DNA from: an uncultured Clostridia bacterium
Lineage (GTDB): Bacteria > Bacillota > Clostridia > Oscillospirales > Ruminococcaceae
Reading direction: 5' to 3'
NCBI GenBank assembly: GCA_947628655.1
Contig: CANRAS010000018.1
Location: 1 to 40,397, forward strand
Length of the DNA stretch: 40,397 nt
The stretch's first letter is position 1, and every line of letters begins with the position of its first letter. Below are positions 14,522 through 22,128 of the stretch, piece by piece. Under the pieces are notes generated by a model. It did not search any database, was not told the DNA's origin, and saw only the letters and a program-made list of their open reading frames with translations. Position numbers and translations under genes: made by a program.

Positions 14522-14710
14522 ATGGCTAAGTGTGAAATTTGCGGAAAGAGCGTTGCCTTTGGCATAAAGGTATCTCACTCGCACAGACGCTCCAACAGAA
14601 CGTTTAAACCCAATGTTAAAAAGGTAAAGGCTGTTGTAAACGGAACTCCTTGCAGAGTTAATGTTTGCTCGCGCTGCCTGCGTTCGGGTCTTGTTCAGAG
14701 AGCGGGCTGA
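14522..14710 (+). CDS. rpmB: 50S ribosomal protein L28
   Basis: This 62-residue protein of the large ribosomal subunit has the usual length. It is the zinc-binding (C+) form, with the pairs CEIC (Cys4, Cys7) and CSRC. The L28 signature is visible in GIKVSHSHRRSNRTFKPNV. It has its own promoter and terminator, so it is monocistronic. Confidence 0.97.
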   Translation: MAKCEICGKSVAFGIKVSHSHRRSNRTFKPNVKKVKAVVNGTPCRVNVCSRCLRSGLVQRAG

Positions 14711-14724
14711 CTGTAATTGTATTT

Positions 14725-14761
14725 AAGAGCCTCTTGGAATGGAGGCTCTTTTATCTTTTTT
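14725..14761 (+). terminator. Terminator after rpmB
   Basis: AAGAGCCTC and GAGGCTCTT form a 9-bp stem with an 8-base loop, followed by TTATCTTTTTT. Confidence 0.9.
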
Positions 14762-14795
14762 GGAAAATTCTTATTAAATTTAAGAGGGGAATTTT

Positions 14796-16469
14796 ATGGC
14801 AAAATCTTCCGATAATTCAGCCGTAAAGTCTACGGTTAAACAACTCCTGCCGTGTATGTTTATTCTGTTTGTGTTCTGCTATATGCTGTTCATTTATGAA
14901 CCTCTTATAATGTACTGCACAAACAAGGACGACTTTATATTTGACTTCGGGCTTATGATAATGCCTACGGCGGGGATATTCGCGCTTATTTTTGTCGGCT
15001 CTGCCGCCGTTTTTGGGCTGTTGTATCTTTTTATCGGCGATTTGCCAAAGGGCGCTAAGATTTTCCGAATAGTGACAGCCGCGCTTTTCGGAGTGTTTTT
15101 GGTGATGTATATTCAAGGCAACTTTCTGACAAGGCGACTGCCCGCGCTTGACGGTTCGCAGATAGACTGGTCACAGTACACCACCGAAAACGTTATAACC
15201 GTGTCGGTCGTGCTGATTGTCGCGTCGCTGATTGTTTTGGGGTCGGTATATTTCGGGTTGGAAAAGACCGTAAAAGTGTCGGCGCTTGTGTCCGCCGCTG
15301 TTTTTGTTATGCTGAATGCCGCGCTTATCTCGAACGCCGCACAAAACGATATTTTCGAGCGCAAAGACAATTTTATCGCTACCATGCAGGATATTGGCGG
15401 CGCGTCGGAGGAGCAGAATTACTTCATTTTTATGGTGGACGCGCAAAACGCGCAGGAATTTACTCAGGTGATAACTTCCGATAATCAGTTCGCGCACACG
15501 TTTGATGATTTTACTTATTATACCGACGCGCTTGCGGCTTATCCGTTTACGCGGGATACCGTGCCGCTGTTGCTTTCGGGAGCGGTGAACAGAAACGAAA
15601 AACCGTTCGCGGAGTATTCGGCGAACGCGCTTAATAATTCGCCGCTGTTTGACGCCCTGGACGAGCGCGGGTACAGTATTCGCCTTTACGATATGGAACT
15701 TGCGTGGTACGGCGACAAGGAACACGAAATCGAGAACGGTCTTTACGGCAACGCAAAAATGCATTTCGGCAGATATTTTAAAAACGAAATGCGGTATGTG
15801 TGGTTCAAATATCTGCCGTATTTCTTAAAGCCCGCGTCGGATATAGAAAACCTTGACTTCAACAGCACACCTGACGCCGATGTGTTTCAATGGTATAACG
15901 ATAAACTCTACAGAGAAATAACCGAAAACCCGAAAATGGAAAAGACGTCGGGCGCGCAGTTTCGGTTTATTCACGCAGAGGGCGCACACGTTCCGCTTAA
16001 TATGGACGAGAACCTGAACCGCATAGAGAACGGAACGTATCTCCAAAAAACAACCGCAACAGTTAAGCTGATTGACGCGTTTATCAAGCGTCTGAAAGAT
16101 AACGGCGTTTATGACAACTCGGTTATTGTGATACTTGCCGACCACGGATTTCCTACAGGTTCAAACGGGACATTTCTCGCACGGTTTGCGCCAATGCTTC
16201 TGATAAAGGGCGCAGGCGAAAAGCACGACCTTGTTATGTCGGACAAGCCCGTTTCGTATTTTGACCTCCCCGACGCGCTGGTTGAACTGCTTGACGGCAA
16301 GCAGAGCGGGGAATTGTTCTCGCAAATACCCGAAGGCGAACGTACCCGCACCTTGATTTGGTATGAATACACAAAGGAGTACCATATGGTGGAATATCAA
16401 ACAGACGGCAAAGCAACGGATTGGGAACAGTTCCAACCGACGGGAAGAGTATTTGACCTTGCGGAGTAG
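14796..16469 (+). CDS. LtaS-like sulfatase-fold membrane protein (paralog 1)
   Basis: This is a 557-residue protein. Residues about 15-185 form about five membrane helices; the rest is an extracytoplasmic alkaline-phosphatase/sulfatase-superfamily domain, the layout of lipoteichoic acid synthase and phosphoethanolamine transferases. Likely active-site residues are Asp215 (FIFMVDAQ), Thr255 as nucleophile (FTRDTVPLLLSGA), His398 (EGAHVP) and Asp449-His450 (ILADHG). It is a close paralog of 17290-18972, sharing the LLP...FCYMLFIYEPL N-terminus and the same motif order. A phosphoglycerol or similar phosphodiester transfer outside the membrane is the family-based guess; the actual substrate is unknown. 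The ribosome binding site is AAGAGGGG. No strong promoter is seen in the short gap after the rpmB terminator. Confidence 0.75.
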   Translation: MAKSSDNSAVKSTVKQLLPCMFILFVFCYMLFIYEPLIMYCTNKDDFIFDFGLMIMPTAGIFALIFVGSAAVFGLLYLFIGDLPKGAKIFRIVTAALFGVFLVMYIQGNFLTRRLPALDGSQIDWSQYTTENVITVSVVLIVASLIVLGSVYFGLEKTVKVSALVSAAVFVMLNAALISNAAQNDIFERKDNFIATMQDIGGASEEQNYFIFMVDAQNAQEFTQVITSDNQFAHTFDDFTYYTDALAAYPFTRDTVPLLLSGAVNRNEKPFAEYSANALNNSPLFDALDERGYSIRLYDMELAWYGDKEHEIENGLYGNAKMHFGRYFKNEMRYVWFKYLPYFLKPASDIENLDFNSTPDADVFQWYNDKLYREITENPKMEKTSGAQFRFIHAEGAHVPLNMDENLNRIENGTYLQKTTATVKLIDAFIKRLKDNGVYDNSVIVILADHGFPTGSNGTFLARFAPMLLIKGAGEKHDLVMSDKPVSYFDLPDALVELLDGKQSGELFSQIPEGERTRTLIWYEYTKEYHMVEYQTDGKATDWEQFQPTGRVFDLAE

Positions 16470-16502
16470 ACGAGGAAATGCGTTTCATTGTAATTAAATT
16501 GC

Positions 16503-16531
16503 TTGACAAACGCCGCTGTTTGTGCTATAAT
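16503..16531 (+). promoter_or_regulatory. Promoter of the toxin-antitoxin operon
   Basis: A perfect TTGACA (16503-16508) and TATAAT (16526-16531) with a 17-bp spacer, about 22 bp before the antitoxin start. Such operons are normally repressed by their own antitoxin at the promoter. Confidence 0.88.
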
Positions 16532-16552
16532 GTGTTAAAAGGAGATGATATT

Positions 16553-16807
16553 ATGGCACAAGTAAGTTTCAGAATTGATGACGAAATAAAAAATCAAGCG
16601 GAACGCGCGTTAGATGATATGGGGCTTACGATGTCGGCGGCGATTACCGTTTTTTTGAAGAAAGTCGGCAGGGAACACAGAATACCGTTTGAAATCAACG
16701 CCGACCCTTTCTATTCCGCCGCGAATATGGAACGGCTGAGAAAGTCCGCCGCGCAAATGGAACAGACGGGCGGGACGGTGCATGAAATAGGAGAAAGCGA
16801 TGTTTAA
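16553..16807 (+). CDS. RelB/DinJ-family antitoxin
   Basis: This 84-residue protein starts at an ATG behind AAAGGAGATGAT. The N-terminal AQVSFRIDDEIKNQAERALD-DMGLTMSAAITVFLKKV is the ribbon-helix-helix DNA-binding domain of RelB/DinJ antitoxins. The C-terminal part (about 55-84, rich in Met, Ala and Glu) should wrap and block the toxin. It overlaps the toxin gene by 8 bp, so translation is coupled. It likely represses its own promoter at 16503-16531. Confidence 0.9.
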   Translation: MAQVSFRIDDEIKNQAERALDDMGLTMSAAITVFLKKVGREHRIPFEINADPFYSAANMERLRKSAAQMEQTGGTVHEIGESDV

Positions 16808-17063
16808 GGCTTTTTCTGACGACGCTTGGGAAGATTACACTTATTGGCAAAAACAGGACAAGAAAACTTTGCGCCGCATTATTAAACTTATTGAAGATAT
16901 TGACAGAAACGGGTATGAAGGGATTGGAAAACCTGAACGGCTTTCGGGCGATTTGTCAGATTATTACAGTAGGCGTATTGATGATAAAAATCGCATTGTT
17001 TACCGCATTGTCGGTGATGTAATTCAGATTATCCAATGCGGTTCTCATTATCGTGACAAATAA
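16800..17063 (+). CDS. yoeB: YoeB/Txe-family mRNA interferase toxin
   Basis: This 87-residue RelE-superfamily endoribonuclease should cut mRNA in the ribosomal A site when not bound by its antitoxin. The family's catalytic residues are all present at the canonical numbers: Glu46 (GKPERL), Arg65 (DKNRIVYRI), His83 and Tyr84 (CGSHYRDK). It pairs with the RelB/DinJ-type gene just upstream, an antitoxin type often found with YoeB. The pair sits between two sulfatase-fold paralogs. Confidence 0.93.
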   Translation: MFKAFSDDAWEDYTYWQKQDKKTLRRIIKLIEDIDRNGYEGIGKPERLSGDLSDYYSRRIDDKNRIVYRIVGDVIQIIQCGSHYRDK

Positions 17064-17168
17064 GTTTGCCGCTCTTGCAATTACCCAAAAATCCCCCAAT
17101 CACCTCCAAAGCAATTGTGAAAAATGCACAATTTCACGAAAAATCTTGTTTTGGTAAAAACTAATTTA

Positions 17169-17197
17169 TTGACACGGCGTTAAAATTGTGGTATAAT
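17169..17197 (+). promoter_or_regulatory. Promoter of the envelope operon (17290-22028)
   Basis: A perfect TTGACA (17169-17174) and TATAAT (17192-17197), 17 bp apart. It precedes the second sulfatase-fold gene and probably drives the following genes. Confidence 0.88.
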
Positions 17198-17208
17198 CAA
17201 CAAGGCGT

Positions 17209-17244
17209 GATTTTTTCCCGCTTGTTTTCGCGCGGGAAAAAATC
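17209..17244 (+). promoter_or_regulatory. Leader hairpin of the envelope operon
   Basis: GATTTTTTCCCGC and GCGGGAAAAAATC form a perfect 13-bp stem with a 10-base loop, at the very start of the predicted mRNA leader (about 5-40 nt from the transcription start). No T run follows, so it is not a simple terminator. It may stabilise the mRNA or be a protein-binding site. Confidence 0.6.
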
Positions 17245-17289
17245 GGCAGAATACAGATTACTAACGAGTTTTAAAAAAGAGGAGCAGTT

Positions 17290-18972
17290 ATGAACGCGTC
17301 TGCACAAGAAATTAAAAAACAATCTAAATTTAAAAACGCCTTTAAGGCGCTTTTGCCGTCATACATCATTGCTTTCGTATTTTGCTTTATGCTGTTCATT
17401 TACGAACCGCTGTTGATGTACAGTACTAATCAGCTTGACTTCTGGTTCGATATGGCGCTGATGATAGGTCCTGTTTTGCTGGGATTTTTGGCGGCGTTTT
17501 TTGGGTGCGTTTTGGTGCTGACGGCGGTGTATTTTATCAACAGAGCGTTCTCGAAAGAGCCGTCCGTGTACAGAATATTCGCGGTCGTGCTGTTTCTCGT
17601 GATGTTTGTCACTTATGTGCAGGGGAATTTCCTGTCGGGCAATCTGCCCGCGCTGGACGGCTCTGTAATAAACTGGAGCGAGTTTGCGAAGAACGACATC
17701 ATCACGGTAGGTATAGCCGCCGTTGCCGCGGGTGTGCTTATTACTCTTTTGGTGCGCAAAGGCACGAGGAAAACGCTGTTTGTGACTATGATAGCGTCGG
17801 CGGGGGTGTTTGCCTTACTGCTTGTGTCGCTCGTGTTTGAACTTATCAGCTGGAACGCGTTTGTGCGCAAAGACAGCGTTATCACGACTAACAGGAATTT
17901 CGATCAGGTTTCAGCCGATACGAATTTCATCATCATACTGAATGACGCCGTGGGTTCTTCGGAATTTAACAGCGTTCTGGAGAAATACCCCGAATATAAG
18001 GAAGTGTTCGAGGACTTCACTTATTATCCCGATACGCTGGGGTGCTTTCCGTGTACGCGCGATACTATTCCCGTTGTTTTGGGCGGAGCGGTAAACACGA
18101 ATGAAATGGATTTTGACAAATTTTCGTCAAACGCTATGAACAACTCTCCGCTTTTCAGGGAACTTGACAGCAGAGGTTACGAGATAAACCTCTATGAAAG
18201 CGAACTCGTGTGGTACGGCGCGCAGAACTTCGACATTGTGAACAGCACAAACTACACTAATTATACCCTGCCGTTCAAGACGTTTTGGAAAGAGCAGTTA
18301 AAGTATGTGGGCTACAAGTATCTTCCGTATACGTTAAAGAAATATTCCGAAATCGAAAGTATGGATTTCAACGGGCTTATCGACAAGTATTTGTGGGATT
18401 TCCGCTCGATATACAACGATATAGAAACTCACCCCGAACTTCAAAAAACGGATAAAAAATCATTCCGCTTTGTTCATACCGAGGGAGCGCATATTCCGTT
18501 CAAATATGATAAGTACGGGGAAATACTCGAGGGTTACAGCGATTACGAAACAGAGATAGAAGCGACTATCCATATGACGAACGAGTATATAAAACGGCTT
18601 AAAGAAAACGGCGCGTATGACAATTCCGTTATCATAGTTATGGCGGACCACGGCAACACGGATTTGAACGACGCCGATGATATGCTGGTACGCGCGAACC
18701 CGATGTTCCTTGTAAAAGGAATAAACGAACACCATGCGTTTGAAAAATCCGACAAACCGCTTTCATATACCGACCTTACCGATATTTATACGAAACTGCT
18801 TGACGGAAAGAGCGCGAAGGACGCGTGCGCGGATATTCCCGACAAGCGCGAGCGGTTCTTTATGTGGTACAGGAATTTCAGACTGGAAGATCATATTGAA
18901 GAATATGTCGTTACCGATAAGGCGTGGGAATGGCAGAAGTTCAAGAAAACGGGACGGGAATTTGATTTGTAA
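17290..18972 (+). CDS. LtaS-like sulfatase-fold membrane protein (paralog 2)
   Basis: This 560-residue protein has the same architecture as the 14796 gene product. About five membrane helices occupy residues 20-190, then comes an extracytoplasmic alkaline-phosphatase-superfamily domain. Candidate metal and catalytic residues are Asp219 (IIILNDAVG), Thr259 (CTRDTIPVVLGGA), His401 (EGAHIP) and Asp453-His454 (MADHGN). The ribosome binding site is GAGGAG. Only 14 bp separate it from the YidC-TagF fusion gene, so the two are co-transcribed. The family precedent (LtaS, EptA, OpgB) is transfer of a phospho-head group from a lipid to an acceptor outside the cell; the acceptor here is unknown. Confidence 0.78.
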   Translation: MNASAQEIKKQSKFKNAFKALLPSYIIAFVFCFMLFIYEPLLMYSTNQLDFWFDMALMIGPVLLGFLAAFFGCVLVLTAVYFINRAFSKEPSVYRIFAVVLFLVMFVTYVQGNFLSGNLPALDGSVINWSEFAKNDIITVGIAAVAAGVLITLLVRKGTRKTLFVTMIASAGVFALLLVSLVFELISWNAFVRKDSVITTNRNFDQVSADTNFIIILNDAVGSSEFNSVLEKYPEYKEVFEDFTYYPDTLGCFPCTRDTIPVVLGGAVNTNEMDFDKFSSNAMNNSPLFRELDSRGYEINLYESELVWYGAQNFDIVNSTNYTNYTLPFKTFWKEQLKYVGYKYLPYTLKKYSEIESMDFNGLIDKYLWDFRSIYNDIETHPELQKTDKKSFRFVHTEGAHIPFKYDKYGEILEGYSDYETEIEATIHMTNEYIKRLKENGAYDNSVIIVMADHGNTDLNDADDMLVRANPMFLVKGINEHHAFEKSDKPLSYTDLTDIYTKLLDGKSAKDACADIPDKRERFFMWYRNFRLEDHIEEYVVTDKAWEWQKFKKTGREFDL

Positions 18973-18986
18973 AAGGAGCGCGAAAG

Positions 18987-21059
18987 ATGTTTCTGGGCAA
19001 GGTCTTAGGTCCTGTAATGAGTTGGTGTTATCAGCTTATCGGCAATTACGGCTGGGCTATTGTGTTGTTTACGCTGTTCAGCAAAATAGTGCTGCTGCCC
19101 GTTTCAATTTGGGTGCAGAAGAACTCTATAAAAATGGTCAGGATGCAGCCGACGATAAACAAGATAAAGATAGACCATTTCGGCGACAAGGACACGATTG
19201 CGGACGAGCAGTCAAAACTTTTCAAAAAGGAAAAGTATAACCCCTTAGCGTCGCTTATTCCGCTGATTATTCAGATAATACTGCTGATAGGTTTGGTAGA
19301 GGTAATAAACCACCCGCTGACTTACATAACGAAAATCGACGATACGAGCATTTCCGCGCTGACGGGAACGGCGCTGTCGGTGAATGATAAACTTGACCCG
19401 CAGTCGTCGGGACTTGAAATAGCCGTTGTTGAAGATATTCAAAACGGCACGGCTCTCGATAAATACGGCGCGGCTGTAAGCGCTGATGTTATCACGAGTA
19501 TAGAGAACCTTAAAATGCGGTTCTTCGGGCTGTCGCTCGGCTGGGTCGCAACTACAACGGGCGGCATTGCGTGGCTTGTACCCGTTATAGCGGGCGTTTC
19601 GGCGTTTCTGCTGTGCTTGGCGCAGAATATGATAAACGTTCTGCAAGCGGAACAGTCTAAGTGGAACAAGTACGGTATGATGATTTTCTCGGTCGGACTG
19701 TCATTGTATCTCGGAATGTTCGTTGCCGCGGGCGTTGCGCTTTACTGGACGGCAAGCAACCTGCTCGCTATTCTTCAGCAATGGCTGTTGAATATCGCGA
19801 TAGACCCGAAAAAGCACGTTGACTACAGCGCGCTTGAAAGCACCCGCAAGGAACTTTTTGAACTCAATAATATGAAATCCGTAAAGTCGCTTTCAAAAGA
19901 GGCGAAAAAGAAAGCGAAAGCCGATTACAAGCGGTTTTTTCATATCATCAACAAGCACCTTGTATTCTATTCCGAAAGCAACGGATTTTATAAATACTAT
20001 AAGGGAATAATCGAGTATATCTTAGCGCATACGAACATTACGATACACTACATAACAAGCGATTTCAACGACGGCATTTTTGAACTTGAAAAGCAAAACG
20101 AGCATATCAAGGCGTATTTCATTGACGAAAAGCGCCTTATAACGCTTATGATGAAAATGGACGCGGACGTTGTGGCAATGACTATGCCCGACCTTGAAAC
20201 GTATCATATAAAGCGCAGTTATATCCGAAAGGATATAGAGTATGTGTACATTCCGCACGGAATGGATTCCAACAATATGGCGTTCAGAACAAAGGCGCTG
20301 AACGCGTTTGACACGGTTTTCGTCAGCGGGCAGTATCAGTTGGAGGAAATGGAGAAGATAGCGAAACTCTATTCGCTTGACAATCAGAAGTTTATTAAAT
20401 ACGGCTACTGTCTGCTTGACCAAATGATAGCCGACTATGAAAAAGAGCATAAGGAAAACGAAACTCCCACCGTGCTTATCGCACCGTCGTGGCAGAAGAA
20501 CAATATAATAGAACTCTGCTTTGACGAACTTATGGAGAACGTGCGCGGTAAAGATTACAATGTCATAGTCCGTCCGCACCCTCAGCACGTTCGCCACGCG
20601 CCCGAAAAGTTCGAGCGGTATAAGGAGCAATACAAGGACGACAGGAACATCACGATACAGACGGATTTTTCGAGCAATTCCACCGTGTTTAACGCGGATA
20701 TTCTTATTACCGACTGGTCGTCTATATCGCAGGATTTCGCGTTCACTACTAAAAAGCCCGTTATATTTATCGACACCCCGCCTAAAATTATGAACCCCGA
20801 CTACAAACTTATCGACACACCGCCCATTAATATCTGGATACGGGACGAGATTGGAAAGGTCGTCAAGGTTTCGGAACTTAACACGATCGACGCGGTAATC
20901 AGGGATATGATAAGCAGGAGCGCGGAGTATCACGACAAGATAGCCGAAGTCACCGAGCGGTGCGTTTACAACATCGGCACGGGCGGTGAAGTCGGCGGGA
21001 AATATATCATCGAGGCAGTTCAAAATCAGATAAAGAGGAGAAAGGAAAGCAAATCATGA
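18987..21059 (+). CDS. Fusion: YidC/Oxa1 insertase + TagF-like CDP-glycerol glycerophosphotransferase
   Basis: This 690-residue single frame starts at an ATG behind AAAGGAG. Residues 1-275 are a YidC/Oxa1/Alb3 insertase domain: FSKIVLLPVSIWVQKNSIKM, then MQPTINKIK, an amphipathic cytoplasmic loop, and later membrane helices ending in GVALYWTASNLLAILQQWLL. The groove Arg conserved in most YidC proteins appears to be Lys33. After a Lys-rich linker (about 275-315), residues 316-690 match the TagF/TagB glycerophosphotransferase family (PF04464-type): YIPHGM with His424, IAPSWQ, VRPHPQH at about 528-534, and SNSTVFNADILITDWSS. The enzyme would use CDP-glycerol (or a related CDP-polyol) on the inner face while anchored by an insertase-like module. 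I see no frameshift or internal start suggesting two separate genes. Confidence 0.88.
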   Translation: MFLGKVLGPVMSWCYQLIGNYGWAIVLFTLFSKIVLLPVSIWVQKNSIKMVRMQPTINKIKIDHFGDKDTIADEQSKLFKKEKYNPLASLIPLIIQIILLIGLVEVINHPLTYITKIDDTSISALTGTALSVNDKLDPQSSGLEIAVVEDIQNGTALDKYGAAVSADVITSIENLKMRFFGLSLGWVATTTGGIAWLVPVIAGVSAFLLCLAQNMINVLQAEQSKWNKYGMMIFSVGLSLYLGMFVAAGVALYWTASNLLAILQQWLLNIAIDPKKHVDYSALESTRKELFELNNMKSVKSLSKEAKKKAKADYKRFFHIINKHLVFYSESNGFYKYYKGIIEYILAHTNITIHYITSDFNDGIFELEKQNEHIKAYFIDEKRLITLMMKMDADVVAMTMPDLETYHIKRSYIRKDIEYVYIPHGMDSNNMAFRTKALNAFDTVFVSGQYQLEEMEKIAKLYSLDNQKFIKYGYCLLDQMIADYEKEHKENETPTVLIAPSWQKNNIIELCFDELMENVRGKDYNVIVRPHPQHVRHAPEKFERYKEQYKDDRNITIQTDFSSNSTVFNADILITDWSSISQDFAFTTKKPVIFIDTPPKIMNPDYKLIDTPPINIWIRDEIGKVVKVSELNTIDAVIRDMISRSAEYHDKIAEVTERCVYNIGTGGEVGGKYIIEAVQNQIKRRKESKS

Positions 21060-21295
21060 CTATGCAGGTTTTATTAAAGAAAATCGTATCAAACAGGGGA
21101 TATATCGACCCGTCTGTTATGACCTACGCGATACAGGCAATCGCGGGCGTTGTTATAGCGGTGGGCGCGGTGTTGGGCGTTCACTTTCACAGAGCGAAGA
21201 AAAAACTCGCGGAGAAACTTAACATTGACGAAAACAAGAACAAGGAAGTAGAGGGCGACGATATTATCGTCACCGACGGCGACAAGGCGGAATAA
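21056..21295 (+). CDS. Small single-TM membrane protein
   Basis: This 79-residue protein's ATG overlaps the stop codon of the fusion gene (ATGA), so it is translationally coupled. One membrane helix is visible (about residues 22-43, TYAIQAIAGVVIAVGAVLGV), followed by a basic stretch (HFHRAKKKL) and an acidic tail. The basic side suggests the C-terminus is cytoplasmic. No family is recognised. The tight coupling suggests a subunit or adaptor of the fusion protein. Confidence 0.75.
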   Translation: MTMQVLLKKIVSNRGYIDPSVMTYAIQAIAGVVIAVGAVLGVHFHRAKKKLAEKLNIDENKNKEVEGDDIIVTDGDKAE

Positions 21296-21314
21296 TTTTA
21301 GCGGGGTTTAACTT

Positions 21315-22028
21315 ATGTCAAATAACTGGAAAAGCATTTGGGAAAAACGGAAGATGAACGAGGACGCGTTCAATACCGATGATATTAACAAACTGTTTGT
21401 CGAACTCAAACGCGCGGACGGCTTTGACGTCGGCGGCGGCGCGATTTCCGAAAAGGAACTTCTCCGTCAGTACGAGGATATAAAAACACGGCTCACGGCG
21501 AACTCGCCGACGGCGTTAAATTCCGTTTACGAGTTCGGATGCGGAGCAGGCGCGAATTTACTGTTATTCGAGCGCGACGGTTTTACCTGCGGAGGTATCG
21601 ACTATTCATCGGCGCTTATCGACATTGCAAAGAAAGTCCTGAAATCCGACGACATAGTATGCGACGAGGCAAAGAATGCGGGCGTTTCTCCGAAATACGA
21701 CTGCGTTCTCGCGAACAGCGTTATTTCGTACTTCCCGAACACGGATTACACACTTGAAGTTCTCGAAAAGATGTACGAAAAAGCGAACTTCTCGATAGGT
21801 CTTATCGACGTTCACAACATTGAAAAGAAAGAGGACTTCTTAGCGTTCCGCAGAAAGACGGTCGAGAATTACGACGAGAAATACGAAAATTTAAGCAAGC
21901 TGTTTTACAGCAAGGATCTGTTCGCGGACTTCGCGAAATCGCACGGGTTGAAGATAGAGTTTTACAATTCCGTTGTGGAGAATTATTGGAACAACGAGTT
22001 TGTTTTTAACTGTTTTCTTTATAAGTGA
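21315..22028 (+). CDS. SAM-dependent methyltransferase, class I
   Basis: This 237-residue protein has the Rossmann-fold methyltransferase motifs. Motif I is VYEFGCGAGANLLLF (about 71-85), the acidic loop after strand 2 is GGIDYSSALIDIA, and motif IV is YDCVLANSVISYFP. The N-terminal WKSIWEKR segment is common in small-molecule and glycan methyltransferases of this class. It is the last gene of the envelope operon, 19 bp after the small membrane protein and followed by a strong terminator, so it may methylate the polymer or a precursor. The substrate is not deducible. Confidence 0.82.
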   Translation: MSNNWKSIWEKRKMNEDAFNTDDINKLFVELKRADGFDVGGGAISEKELLRQYEDIKTRLTANSPTALNSVYEFGCGAGANLLLFERDGFTCGGIDYSSALIDIAKKVLKSDDIVCDEAKNAGVSPKYDCVLANSVISYFPNTDYTLEVLEKMYEKANFSIGLIDVHNIEKKEDFLAFRRKTVENYDEKYENLSKLFYSKDLFADFAKSHGLKIEFYNSVVENYWNNEFVFNCFLYK

Positions 22029-22049
22029 TTAGAAAATAGCTTTTAATAG

Positions 22050-22082
22050 TTTTGGTGCGCGGGCGTTGCCCGCGCACCAAAA
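22050..22082 (+). terminator. Terminator of the envelope operon
   Basis: A perfect 15-bp stem (TTTTGGTGCGCGGGC, loop GTT) lies 22 bp after the last stop codon. Its core GCGCGGGCGTTGCCCGCGC is the same palindrome seen at 13860, 32837 and, inverted, 36181. Confidence 0.8.
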
Positions 22083-22128
22083 TTAACCGATATTCTCTGT
22101 TTACTTCTTAACGAAAAAGGTGAACCAT

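Noticed and set aside
20022-21023. Long minus-strand open frame opposite the YidC-TagF fusion
   Set aside because: It is a shadow frame: the plus-strand frame has conserved family motifs throughout, and the antisense product has none.
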